A stretch of DNA of 8,478 nucleotides from Dehalococcoidales bacterium (GCA_030615555.1 JAUWZB010000029.1:1-8478), one strand, 5' to 3'. Positions 1 to 6,980 are shown, counted from the stretch's first letter. The notes: generated by a model not told the origin, from the letters alone. Translations and numbers: made by a program.

Positions 1-553
1 CGATGGTATCGGGCACATCGAAGGCTTTGAGCGATACCTTGATCAGTTCGAAATCGAGGCTTTCAAATAGACGCACCTGTTCTAAGGCGATGTCCACCAT
101 GCGCTGGACTAGCGTTGAACGTTGAACGTTGAACGTTGAACGTGGCAAACTTCCGGCGTTCACCCCGATTCTTATCGGGATTTTTTGTTCTTTAGCGGCC
201 AGAACTACCTTTTTGATTTGCTCAGGGTCGTGGATATTCCCCGGATTTATCCTCAGGCCATCAACACCGCCCTCAATGGCGAGCAGGGCGAGGCGATAGT
301 CGAAGTGGATGTCGGCGATGAGGGGGATGGAGATGCCGTGCTTTATTGCAGGGAGGGCTTCGGTAGCCTCGCGGTCGGGGACGGCCACGCGCACCAACTG
401 GCAGCCGCATTCCTCAAGCCGGCGAATCTGGTCGATGGTCGCCTGGGCGTTGCGGGTGTCGGTCTTGGCCATCGACTGGACCACAATCGGCGCTGCGCCT
501 CCTATGGTGACATTACCTATGATAACGGGTCGGGACATGCGGCGCCGCATCAT
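1..553 (-). CDS. ispG: IspG (GcpE), 4-hydroxy-3-methylbut-2-enyl diphosphate synthase, 3' part off window
   Basis: IspG converts 2-C-methyl-D-erythritol 2,4-cyclodiphosphate to HMBPP, the penultimate step of the MEP isoprenoid pathway, in the cytoplasm with an [4Fe-4S] cluster. The 184 visible residues are the N-terminal TIM-barrel part: IGNVTIGG (12-19), VQSM (25-28), ADIHFDYRLAL (80-90), GLRINPGNI (99-107), IRIGVNAGSL (127-136) and VSLKAFDV (173-180). The cluster-binding cysteines of the C-terminal domain would lie beyond position 1. I chose the ATG at 553 because it forms an ATGA overlap with the rseP stop and has GGGGAAGG 9 nt upstream; ATGs at 550 and 538 are alternatives. Two oddities: residues 138-147 are encoded by a heptamer tandem repeat, and the usual KASDV reads KAFDV. 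dxr, another gene of this pathway, lies two genes upstream. The family assignment is secure. Confidence 0.95.
   Translation of the reverse strand, partial: MMRRRMSRPVIIGNVTIGGAAPIVVQSMAKTDTRNAQATIDQIRRLEECGCQLVRVAVPDREATEALPAIKHGISIPLIADIHFDYRLALLAIEGGVDGLRINPGNIHDPEQIKKVVLAAKEQKIPIRIGVNAGSLPRSTFNVQRSTLVQRMVDIALEQVRLFESLDFELIKVSLKAFDVPDTI
114..143. repeat. Tandem heptamer array, (GTTGAAC)x4 plus GT
   Basis: Four perfect copies of GTTGAAC occupy 114-141, followed by GT of a fifth. The array lies inside ispG. Read on the ispG strand it is (GTTCAAC)n; because 7 is not a multiple of 3, the peptide repeats every 7 residues (RSTFNVQ then RST, residues 138-147). Each junction carries the palindrome AACGTT. 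The reading frame stays open and the conserved IspG sequence continues on both sides. The repeat itself is certain; its origin is not known. Confidence 0.95.
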
Positions 554-1647
554 CGGATCAAACCTTCCCCGCTAATGATGCGCATTACATCATAATAGCT
601 TACAACTACGAGCAGCATAATTAATATCGCGAAACCAATGAGGTGGATCAGGCTCTCCCGTTTTGGCGATATTCTTTTTCCCCGTCTGATGCCCTCGATG
701 GCGACAAAAACGATTCTTCCCCCATCGAGAGCGGGGATGGGGAGCAGGTTGATTATTGCCAGGCTCACGCTGAGCAAAGCGGTAAACCAGATCAGAGGAT
801 AGATTCCTCCCTCGGCTACCTCGCCGGTGAGCTGGGCGATGCCAATGGGGCCAGCAATGGCATCCTTCAACGGCACCTCCCCCCCAAAGAGGCTGGCGAT
901 GGCATCCTTCATCCTCACCAGCGTCCACCAGTACTCGCCAAGCCCCTTGGGGATGGCTTTCCAGGGTGGATAGGCTCTGCTTTCCGTAACCGACGTTAAC
1001 GCAACGCCCATCGGCCCTTCCCCCTCGGGGAAATTTGCTCGCGGGATCAGTGTCTTCTCAAGCTGGGTGTCATCCCTCAACAGAAGCAGCGTGACCTCCT
1101 CACCAGGTTTGGACTCTAAGGCTTGTTGGATCTCATTTTCGACATCATCGAAGCTCTTGACCTCATGCCCGTCAATGCTCAGGATGATGTCTCCAGCTTC
1201 GATGCCAGCAAGTTCCGCTGGTGAGCCCGGGGCAACACTGCTGACCTGAACCTCCGCGTCCTCCACTGGGCGCGCTATCCCCCCCACAGGGCGCGCCATC
1301 GGTATCATATAGGCTATGGGGAGGAGGAAGAGGGGAAGCAGTAGCATCATGAGCGACCCCGCACTGAGGATGAGGAGCCTCGTTTTAATGCTCTTCCCCG
1401 CTAGGCTCTCAGGTACATTAGGGTCCTCCTCCCCCGCCATCTTGCAAAAGCCGCCGAGGGGGATGAGGTTCACAGAATAGATGGTATCCCCTCGCTTTAT
1501 GCCAAAGAGGCGTGGTGGAAACCCCAGGCCAAGCTCCTCGACCTTTACCTTAGAGCGTTTGGCCGTAATAAAATGGCCCAGTTCATGGACCAGGATGACC
1601 ATGATGATAATGGCTAAGAAGGCAATTATTGTTACAAATATGGTCAT
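550..1647 (-). CDS. rseP: RseP-type site-2 intramembrane metalloprotease
   Basis: Zinc protease that cuts membrane-embedded substrates such as anti-sigma factors or signal-peptide remnants; it sits in the cytoplasmic membrane. At 365 residues it has normal family length. TM1 (about 3-20) runs into HELGH (21-25), the zinc motif with catalytic Glu22. A second hydrophobic segment covers about 90-116. A single PDZ domain covers about 133-218, with the SPAELAGIEAGD loop at 142-153. The third TM (about 285-307) carries NLLPIPALDGG (300-310), whose Asp308 is the third zinc ligand. The last TM is about 333-351. One small oddity is AGSLMM at 96-101, where relatives usually have Asn in the AGPxxN-type motif. 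The start overlaps the dxr stop as ATGA, and the stop overlaps the ispG start the same way, which implies translational coupling. No sigma or anti-sigma gene is in view, so the substrate cannot be named. Confidence 0.95.
   Translation of the reverse strand: MTIFVTIIAFLAIIIMVILVHELGHFITAKRSKVKVEELGLGFPPRLFGIKRGDTIYSVNLIPLGGFCKMAGEEDPNVPESLAGKSIKTRLLILSAGSLMMLLLPLFLLPIAYMIPMARPVGGIARPVEDAEVQVSSVAPGSPAELAGIEAGDIILSIDGHEVKSFDDVENEIQQALESKPGEEVTLLLLRDDTQLEKTLIPRANFPEGEGPMGVALTSVTESRAYPPWKAIPKGLGEYWWTLVRMKDAIASLFGGEVPLKDAIAGPIGIAQLTGEVAEGGIYPLIWFTALLSVSLAIINLLPIPALDGGRIVFVAIEGIRRGKRISPKRESLIHLIGFAILIMLLVVVSYYDVMRIISGEGLIR
563..570 (-). promoter_or_regulatory. Ribosome binding site that decides the ispG start
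   Basis: On the minus strand GGGGAAGG ends 9 nt before the ATG at 553. This spacing favours 553 over the in-frame ATG at 550 (12 nt) or 538 (24 nt). The site lies within the last codons of rseP, so ribosomes ending rseP could re-initiate here. Confidence 0.55.
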
Positions 1648-2768
1648 CCTCGAGTTCTCTCCCTGGCCCAGTCGTCAGCAGTGAGCACATTCTCTAGCGA
1701 GGGGTGGGGGGTGCTCTGGTGCTCCTCCAGGGCCTCTGCCACAAGCTTCGGGATATCCAGAAAGCCGATGCGCTCCTTCAGGAAGAGCGCCACCGCCACC
1801 TCATCGGCGGCGGAGAGCACCGCGGGGTAGGTACCCTTTTTTCGACCTGCTTCCAGCGCTAATTTTAAGCATGGGAATTTTTCCAGGTCAGGGGGTTCAA
1901 AAGTAAGGGCGCTTATGTTCGAAAAATCGAGATGGGGAAGCTTATTAGGCAGACGCTCAGGATAAAACAGGGCATATTGAATGGGCAGGCGCATGTCGGG
2001 CATGCTTAGCTGCGCCTTGATAGCGCCATCGACAAATTCAACCATGGAGTGAATGATGCTCTGGGGGTGGATCACGATCTCGATATTTTCAAAGGGGACA
2101 TCGAAGAGCCAGCTTAGCTCAATAGCCTCAAACCCCTTGTTCATCAGGGTGGCGGAGTCGACGGTGACCTTCGGGCCCATCATCCAGGTGGGATGCGCCA
2201 GCGCCTGTTGCGGCACCACCTCTTTAAGCTCATCCGGAGAGAGGTGGCGAAAGGGGCCGCCTGAGGCGGTCAGGATGAGCCGGGCGATCCTCTGCTCCTC
2301 ACCGTGCAGGCATTGCCATATCGCACTGGGCTCGCTATCGATGGGCATGATCTGGGTGCCGTGCCTCTTTGCCTCGGCGGTAATGATCCCCCCTGCCATT
2401 ACCAGGACCTCCTTAGTGGCCAGGGCGATGCTTTTTTGGGCCCTAATCGCTGCCAGGGTGGGGCTGAGACCTGCTTTGCCCGAGATGGCGATCACCACCA
2501 GGTCAACATTGGGGTGAGCCGCAAGCTCCTCCGGGGACAATATTTCGCACTTTAAGCTACGCAATCTCTCTCGTGAACTGGCTGCCTCGATAGAAACCAG
2601 TTTTGGTTGGAACTCTTCGATCTGCCTTGCCAGGAGCGCGTCGTTTCTCCCCCCGCCAAGACCGACCACCTGAAATCGGTCGGGGAAGGAGCGCACCACA
2701 TCGAGGGTCTGTTGCCCTATGGAGCCAGTGGAGCCCAGAATGGCGAGCCGTTTTACATTATTACCCAT
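1644..2768 (-). CDS. dxr: 1-deoxy-D-xylulose 5-phosphate reductoisomerase (Dxr/IspC)
   Basis: Catalyses the first committed MEP pathway step, DXP to MEP with NADPH and a divalent metal. At 374 residues it is of normal length. The NADPH-binding GSTGSIG loop is at 12-18. The metal-site segment is DSEPSAIWQCL (144-154), followed by TASGGPFR (167-174), LAHPTWMMG (190-198), VDSATLMNKGFEAIE (203-217) and IHPQSIIHSM (233-242). Asp144, Glu146 and Glu214 match the metal ligands Asp150, Glu152 and Glu231 of E. coli; His192 and His234 match His209 and His257. The residue matching E. coli His153 is Pro147 (CCC codon), and the usual ANKE reads ATKE (117-120). The reading frame is intact. The ATG at 2768 overlaps the end of cdsA by 16 bp and has no clear Shine-Dalgarno sequence, so initiation probably depends on coupling. 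No other in-frame start is near. Confidence 0.96.
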   Translation of the reverse strand: MGNNVKRLAILGSTGSIGQQTLDVVRSFPDRFQVVGLGGGRNDALLARQIEEFQPKLVSIEAASSRERLRSLKCEILSPEELAAHPNVDLVVIAISGKAGLSPTLAAIRAQKSIALATKEVLVMAGGIITAEAKRHGTQIMPIDSEPSAIWQCLHGEEQRIARLILTASGGPFRHLSPDELKEVVPQQALAHPTWMMGPKVTVDSATLMNKGFEAIELSWLFDVPFENIEIVIHPQSIIHSMVEFVDGAIKAQLSMPDMRLPIQYALFYPERLPNKLPHLDFSNISALTFEPPDLEKFPCLKLALEAGRKKGTYPAVLSAADEVAVALFLKERIGFLDIPKLVAEALEEHQSTPHPSLENVLTADDWARERTRG

Positions 2769-3565
2769 ATCACATAATAGTATACTACAACCACGGTAAA
2801 GAGGATGCTATCGAGGCGGTCGAGGAGGCCACCATGACCGGGGATCAGTGTTCCCGAGTCCTTCAGGCCGGCGCTCCGCTTGAGCATCGATTCTGAGAGG
2901 TCGCCTAGCGGGGCGAAGATGCCGATGAGGGCGCCGAGGATGACCGTTTGCCAGTATGGTATGGTCAGGGTGGGGAAGATGGCTGCCAGGATCAGTGCTG
3001 CGGCGATGGCCCCTAGAAAGCCCCCCACTGCCCCTTCCCAGGTCTTCCCTGAACTGATCTTTGTAGTGAGGGAATGCCTGCCCCAAGCCCTGCCGATAAA
3101 GAAAGCGGCGGTGTCTGCGGCAAAGGTGGCAAAGAGCACAAAGAGCACCCACTCCCTGCCGCCCTCCAGTCCCCGAAGGGAGATAAAATGGCTCAGCAGC
3201 CACCCGATATAGATGATCCCGGCGAGGGTCCAAACCCAATTGGTGGCGGCATCCTTCACGGGGGAGCGGAAAAGGAGCCAGATTAAAGAGAAGCCCACTG
3301 CCGCTGTCAACAGGGGTGCGGTGTAAGGTAGAGGTGCTTCGTTGTTTCCATCAAGATGGGCAACCAGGACGAAGAGAAGCACCCAGACGAGCCCGAAAAG
3401 GGTGAGCGGATGCCTCCTGGAGAGGCCCATCATGCCGTAGAATTCCAGCGCCCCCAGAGTAGCGACAGCGGCGATCAATAAAGAATAAGCGGGGCCGCCA
3501 AACCAGGTGACCAAAAAGATGAGGGGTAAGAAAACTAGCGCACTGAGCACCCTTTGCCAGATCAT
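2753..3565 (-). CDS. cdsA: CdsA, phosphatidate cytidylyltransferase (CDP-diacylglycerol synthase)
   Basis: Integral membrane enzyme that makes CDP-diacylglycerol from phosphatidic acid and CTP, the precursor of the major phospholipids. At 270 residues it is of usual length and highly hydrophobic, with about seven or eight membrane segments (for example 8-20, 26-45, 55-70, 83-100, 111-130, 138-157, 181-197, 206-219 and 254-269). The family signature lies at 226-252: S226, K229-R230, K235-D236, H244-G245-G246, D249-R250 and D252. Upstream, FAADTAAFFIGR (148-159) and KISSGKTWEG (169-178) are also typical. The ATG at 3565 follows the uppS stop by 14 nt. The purine-rich GGGAGGG upstream is 18 nt away, further than is optimal. 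Its 3' end overlaps the start of dxr. Confidence 0.96.
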   Translation of the reverse strand: MIWQRVLSALVFLPLIFLVTWFGGPAYSLLIAAVATLGALEFYGMMGLSRRHPLTLFGLVWVLLFVLVAHLDGNNEAPLPYTAPLLTAAVGFSLIWLLFRSPVKDAATNWVWTLAGIIYIGWLLSHFISLRGLEGGREWVLFVLFATFAADTAAFFIGRAWGRHSLTTKISSGKTWEGAVGGFLGAIAAALILAAIFPTLTIPYWQTVILGALIGIFAPLGDLSESMLKRSAGLKDSGTLIPGHGGLLDRLDSILFTVVVVYYYVIWVIM

Positions 3566-3579
3566 CCCGTTGCTGAGCC

Positions 3580-4296
3580 TTAGCCCTCCCTTTTTAGTCC
3601 GCCAAAACGCCGCTCCCGCTCGCTGTAGGCAATGAGGGCCCGCTCGATCTCCTCCGGGCCAAAGTCGGGCCAGAGGGTTGGTGTGGCGTAGTACTCGCTG
3701 TAGGCTGTCTGCCAGAGCAGGAAATTACTGAGGCGCATCTCGCCACCAGTGCGAATGATCAGGTCCGGGTCGGGCAGGCCTGTGGTATATAGATAGCGAG
3801 AAATTAGCGCCTCGTCTATATTATCGGGTGGGATGCCATCGCGAAGAATGCGCCGCACCGCGTCTACGATCTCGGCACGACCGCCATAGTTAAAGGCGAT
3901 GCACAGGGTGCCTCTGGTATTGTGCTTTGTCAACTCAATCGCGTATTGAACCTTCTGCTGAAGCTTCTCGGAGAGCCCGTCGAGGTGGCCGAGGTGAAGG
4001 AGCCTGACCCCATCTTTGTGGAGGTCTATGGTCTCCCGGTCGATGACCTCCTCCATGATGCGCATGAGCCCCTGAACCTCTCGCCGCGGGCGGCTCCAGT
4101 TCTCTGTGGAGAAGGCAAACAGGGTGAAGTGCTTCACTTCGTAGTCGCCGAAGCACTTGATGACGCGGCGGACGTTCTTCGTTCCGGCGCGGTGACCAGC
4201 GAGCCTGGGTAACCCCCGCTTTTTGGCCCAGCGGCCGTTGCCATCCATAATGATGGCGACATGATTGGGGATATGCTTGATCTTGGGTTTTGCCAC
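3580..4296 (-). CDS. uppS: Undecaprenyl diphosphate synthase family cis-prenyltransferase
   Basis: Condenses isopentenyl diphosphate onto farnesyl diphosphate in cis to make the long polyprenyl carrier used for cell-wall or surface glycans. The 238 residues are typical in length. MDGNGRWA (17-24) carries the catalytic Asp18; GHRAG (34-38), FAFSTENW (60-67), FNYGGRAEI (135-143) and DPDLIIRTGGEMRLSNFLLW (176-195), with the following TAYSEYY, are all present. At 103-104 GH replaces the GD seen in many relatives. The start is GTG at 4296, the first start codon after an in-frame stop; Shine-Dalgarno support is weak (CGGAT). It is preceded by the only long gap of the array and followed 14 nt later by cdsA. 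Product chain length cannot be read from the sequence. Confidence 0.95.
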   Translation of the reverse strand: MAKPKIKHIPNHVAIIMDGNGRWAKKRGLPRLAGHRAGTKNVRRVIKCFGDYEVKHFTLFAFSTENWSRPRREVQGLMRIMEEVIDRETIDLHKDGVRLLHLGHLDGLSEKLQQKVQYAIELTKHNTRGTLCIAFNYGGRAEIVDAVRRILRDGIPPDNIDEALISRYLYTTGLPDPDLIIRTGGEMRLSNFLLWQTAYSEYYATPTLWPDFGPEEIERALIAYSERERRFGGLKREG

Positions 4297-4405
4297 TGTT
4301 TATATCCGTTTTTTTCGTTCTTGGCGCACGTTCTTTATGAACAATCGCCTTGAAAATTAGAGGTCGGCTTTTTGTAACGGAGCGACTAGAACGAAAACTC
4401 CTCTG
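4297..4405. other. Non-coding gap between frr and uppS
   Basis: This 109-bp stretch is more A/T-rich than the genes around it and is the only sizeable break in the array. It holds a direct repeat CGTTCTT (4316-4322 and 4329-4335) and a small inverted repeat GTTC-TTTAT-GAAC (4330-4342). I tried several -35/-10 pairings on the minus strand and none was convincing. No good intrinsic terminator is visible, so readthrough from frr to uppS is the simplest reading. Confidence 0.6.
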
Positions 4406-4963
4406 CTAAACCTCCAGTAGCTCGGCCTCTTTATCCTCTGCTACCTTGCTCACCGTGGCGATGAAGCTGTCGGTAAGCTCCTGAAGTCGCTCTTGGGCGC
4501 GTTTTTGCTCGTCCTGGGAGATCTCCTTCTCTCGCTCCAATTCTCTGAACTCCTCCAGGGCGTCTCTTCTTATATTTCGCAGGGCGACTCGGCTCTCCTC
4601 AGCTCTCTTACCAACTGCTTTAACCAATTCCTTTCTTCGCTCCTCGGAGAGCTGGGGGATTGCCAGGCGGATCACATTTCTATCGCTTGTGGGGTTGAGG
4701 CCGAGCTCCGACTTTAGGATAGCCTTCTTGATGCTGGGTAGCGTGCTGCTATCCCAGGGCTGAATCAACAGGAGCCTGGCCTCCGGTGCTGAAATGGTGG
4801 CTATCTGCTTAAGCGGCGTGGGCGTGCCGTAGTAATCCACCTTAATATTATCGACCAGCACCGGGGTCGCCCGCCCGGTGCGGATAGTGGCCAGCTCTTT
4901 CCTCAGTGCCTCGATGGTCTTTTCCATCCTGATGCTTGCCGCTGAGAGTACCTCGTCGATCAT
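4406..4963 (-). CDS. frr: Ribosome recycling factor
   Basis: With EF-G it splits post-termination 70S ribosomes in the cytoplasm. Its 185 residues match the universal family length. Domain I helices are at about 1-30 and 104-185, with the small domain II at about 31-103. Diagnostic stretches are IRTGRATP (27-34), VDYYGTPTPL (42-51), IQPWDSS (67-73), LGLNPTSDRNVIRL (87-100), SEERRKEL (106-113) and RVALRNIRRDA (125-135), followed by a charged coiled helix. The ATG at 4963 is 9 nt past the pyrH stop, and an AGAGGTGG ribosome site overlaps that stop. Confidence 0.97.
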   Translation of the reverse strand: MIDEVLSAASIRMEKTIEALRKELATIRTGRATPVLVDNIKVDYYGTPTPLKQIATISAPEARLLLIQPWDSSTLPSIKKAILKSELGLNPTSDRNVIRLAIPQLSEERRKELVKAVGKRAEESRVALRNIRRDALEEFRELEREKEISQDEQKRAQERLQELTDSFIATVSKVAEDKEAELLEV

Positions 4964-4972
4964 CGCCCACCT

Positions 4973-5692
4973 CTAGCTGGTGACCATGGTGCCAATAACC
5001 TCGCCAGCCACTGCCCGCACAATGCTCTGGGGGGTACCGAGGTCGAAGACAATTACGGGGAGCTTATGCTCCATGCAGAGGGAAAGGGCAGTTGCGTCCA
5101 TAACCTTAAGGCGCAACTTTAAGGCATCGGAATGGCTAATGCTTTCGAACCTTTTGGCATTGGGGTTTTCAAGGGGGTCGGCGTCGTAAACACCATCGAC
5201 CCTGTGCTTTGCCATGAGCAGCACCTCGGCGCCGAGCTCTATGGCTCGGAGCGCCGCTGCGGTATCGGTGGTCATGTAGGGATTTCCGGTGCCGCAAGCG
5301 AAGATTACCACTCGCCCCTTCTCCAGGTGGCGCAGGGCGCGGCGCCGAATGTACGGTTCGGCAACCGCTTGCATGGTGAGGGCGCTTTGGGTTCGGGTGG
5401 TCACCCCCCCTTTCTCCAGGGCGTCCTGTAGTGCCAGGGCATTTAGCAGGGTGCCCAGCATCCCGGCGTAGTCGGCGGTAGTGCGCTCCATTCCCATCGC
5501 CTCCGCCGTTGCTCCTCGCCAGATGTTTCCCCCCCCAACCACAATGGCAAGCTCAACCCCCATGCCCACTACCTGCTTTATTTGTTGGGCGATCTTCGAG
5601 AGGATAGCTAGATCGATGCCAAATCCCCCCTCTCTCGTCAGGGCCTCGCCGCTCAGCTTCAAGATGGTGCGCTTATATTTGGCAGCTTTCAT
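4973..5692 (-). CDS. pyrH: UMP kinase
   Basis: Phosphorylates UMP to UDP for pyrimidine nucleotide supply; the bacterial enzyme is a hexamer of the amino-acid-kinase fold. The 239 residues are full length. KLSGEAL (12-18) is the phosphate-binding start, VVGGGNIWRG (51-60) binds nucleotide, MERTTADYAGMLGT (68-81) lines the UMP site, and GTGNPYMTTDTAA (134-146), VDGVYDADP (165-173) and VMDATALSL (197-205) follow. Met140 stands where Phe is usual in the GTGNP(F/Y)F motif, probably a tolerated change. The gene begins 3 nt after tsf, with AAGGA placed in the last tsf codons as a ribosome site. The rpsB-tsf-pyrH-frr order is widely conserved in bacteria. Confidence 0.97.
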   Translation of the reverse strand: MKAAKYKRTILKLSGEALTREGGFGIDLAILSKIAQQIKQVVGMGVELAIVVGGGNIWRGATAEAMGMERTTADYAGMLGTLLNALALQDALEKGGVTTRTQSALTMQAVAEPYIRRRALRHLEKGRVVIFACGTGNPYMTTDTAAALRAIELGAEVLLMAKHRVDGVYDADPLENPNAKRFESISHSDALKLRLKVMDATALSLCMEHKLPVIVFDLGTPQSIVRAVAGEVIGTMVTS

Positions 5693-5695
5693 CGC

Positions 5696-6193
5696 TTATT
5701 CCTTACCCAGCTCGAAGCGGGCAAATCTCCGCACCTTGATGTTCTCCCCAACCCTGGCTACTGTTTCCGTAATGACGTCCTGGACGGTTCTTTGAGGGTC
5801 CTTAATAAAAGGCTGTGAGAGAAGATAGGCCTCGCTGGGGTCCATCCCCTCGGGGATGCCCTCGCTGCTCAAAAAGGAGGGGTCGGTGGCCGCCACCTGC
5901 ATTGCTAGGTCATGGGCCAGCCTCTTGAGCTCATCGGTGTGTGCCACAAAATCGCTCTCACAGTTCACCTCCACCAGGGCCCCGATACGCCCCCCGGTGT
6001 GTATATAGGCCTCCACCAGCCCCTGGCTCACCTCCCGATGGGCCTTTTTCGCCGCCTTGGCGAAGCCCCGTTTTCTGAGAATTTCCAGGGCATCATCGAG
6101 ATCACCCCCCACCTCCTGGAGGGCCTTTTTGCAATCCATGATCCCGGCCCCGGTTCTCCCGCGGAGCTCTTTTATTGCCTCGGTAGTTATCAT
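5696..6193 (-). CDS. tsf: Elongation factor Ts, short form
   Basis: Nucleotide exchange factor that recycles EF-Tu-GDP. At 165 residues it is much shorter than E. coli EF-Ts (about 283) and resembles the short forms of Thermus, cyanobacteria and Chloroflexota, with a single core subdomain. The UBA-like N-terminal domain (1-50) has LRGRTGAGIMDCKKAL (9-24). The EF-Tu contact motif is ESDFVA (79-84), the equivalent of TDFVA, whose Asp and Phe insert near the magnesium site of EF-Tu. The C-terminal stretch (about 130-165) holds the VGENIKVRRF strand (147-156). The reading frame is clean with no sign of truncation by mutation. The start lies 1 nt after the rpsB stop, and GAGG in the end of rpsB serves as a ribosome site. 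Confidence 0.96.
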   Translation of the reverse strand: MITTEAIKELRGRTGAGIMDCKKALQEVGGDLDDALEILRKRGFAKAAKKAHREVSQGLVEAYIHTGGRIGALVEVNCESDFVAHTDELKRLAHDLAMQVAATDPSFLSSEGIPEGMDPSEAYLLSQPFIKDPQRTVQDVITETVARVGENIKVRRFARFELGKE

Positions 6194-6194
6194 A

Positions 6195-6980
6195 TCATTC
6201 CTCGACTTCAGGGGTGAAGGTTAAAATTTCTGGCACCTCAGCCTCCTCAGAGACCATTACCTGCTGCGCCAGCTCGCGGGCTTCACTGCCGTCAAGCGCA
6301 GCGTCCGCCATCCTGCCACATATTAGCCTAACCGCTCTTACTGCGTCATCGTTGGCGGGGATGGGATGGTTGATCTCATCGGGGTTGCAGTTGGTATCCA
6401 CGATGGCCACGATAGGGACCCCGGTGCGCCTTGCCTCGTTGACGGCGATCCTCTCCTTCGCGGGATCGATAATGAAAAGGGCCCCTGGGAACCTGGTCAT
6501 CTCCTTGAAGCCACCCGTTTGTCGGTTGAGGCGGTCGATCTCCTTCCCCAGTTTCAGCGCCTCCTTCTTGGGGAGGTAATCAAACTCCCCCCTCGCCTTA
6601 CGATCCTCCAGGCGCACCAGATAGTCGATTCTTGCCTGGATGGTGGCGAAGTTGGTGAGCATCCCCCCCAGCCAGCGTTGATTCACATAGGGCATGCCGC
6701 AGCGCTTGGCTTCCTCCTCAACCACATCCTTGGCCTGCTTCTTGGTGCCGACAAAGATGATGTTCTCGCCCTTGGCAACGAGATCCCGGACAAACTCGCA
6801 GGCTTTATATAACATAGCAGCGGTCTGCTCCAGGTCGATGATATGGATGCCATTTCTCGCGGTGAAGATATACTTCTTCATTCGCGGGTTCCAGCGGCTG
6901 GTCTGGTGACCAAAGTGGGCGCCCGCTGCCAGCAGCGATTTAACGGATACCTCCTCTACTTCGATCCTTTCCTCTTGCAT
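6195..6980 (-). CDS. rpsB: 30S ribosomal protein S2
   Basis: Small-subunit protein bound near the head/body junction, needed for S1 association in many bacteria. The 261 residues are of usual size. AAGAHFGHQTSRWNPRMKKY (18-37), RNGIHIIDLEQT (42-53), VGTKKQAKD (77-85), YVNQRWLGGMLTNF (98-111), PGALFIIDP (165-173) and PIVAIVDTNCNPD (189-201) are diagnostic; an acidic tail ends the protein. The ATG at 6980 has AAGGGGG about 3 nt upstream. It is the first gene of the array, with its own promoter and a 5' leader of only about 25 nt. That leaves little room for a structured S2 autoregulatory leader. Confidence 0.97.
   Translation of the reverse strand: MQEERIEVEEVSVKSLLAAGAHFGHQTSRWNPRMKKYIFTARNGIHIIDLEQTAAMLYKACEFVRDLVAKGENIIFVGTKKQAKDVVEEEAKRCGMPYVNQRWLGGMLTNFATIQARIDYLVRLEDRKARGEFDYLPKKEALKLGKEIDRLNRQTGGFKEMTRFPGALFIIDPAKERIAVNEARRTGVPIVAIVDTNCNPDEINHPIPANDDAVRAVRLICGRMADAALDGSEARELAQQVMVSEEAEVPEILTFTPEVEE

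Noticed and set aside
114..143. Heptamer array as a CRISPR or plasmid-type iteron array
   Set aside because: Units are 7 bp with no spacers, the array is coding, and no cas or replication gene is near.
185..595. Plus-strand open frame of 136 codons over the window start
   Set aside because: It is antisense to ispG, whose conserved IspG motifs are clear in the minus frame; the plus-strand product has no recognisable domain.
4299..4304. TATAAA just before uppS as a -10 box for a leaderless transcript
   Set aside because: No acceptable -35 lies 16-18 bp upstream (GCGCCA) and no TG extension is present.
5696..6193. EF-Ts as a truncated or broken gene
   Set aside because: Short EF-Ts forms are normal in several phyla; start, stop and the EF-Tu contact motif are intact.
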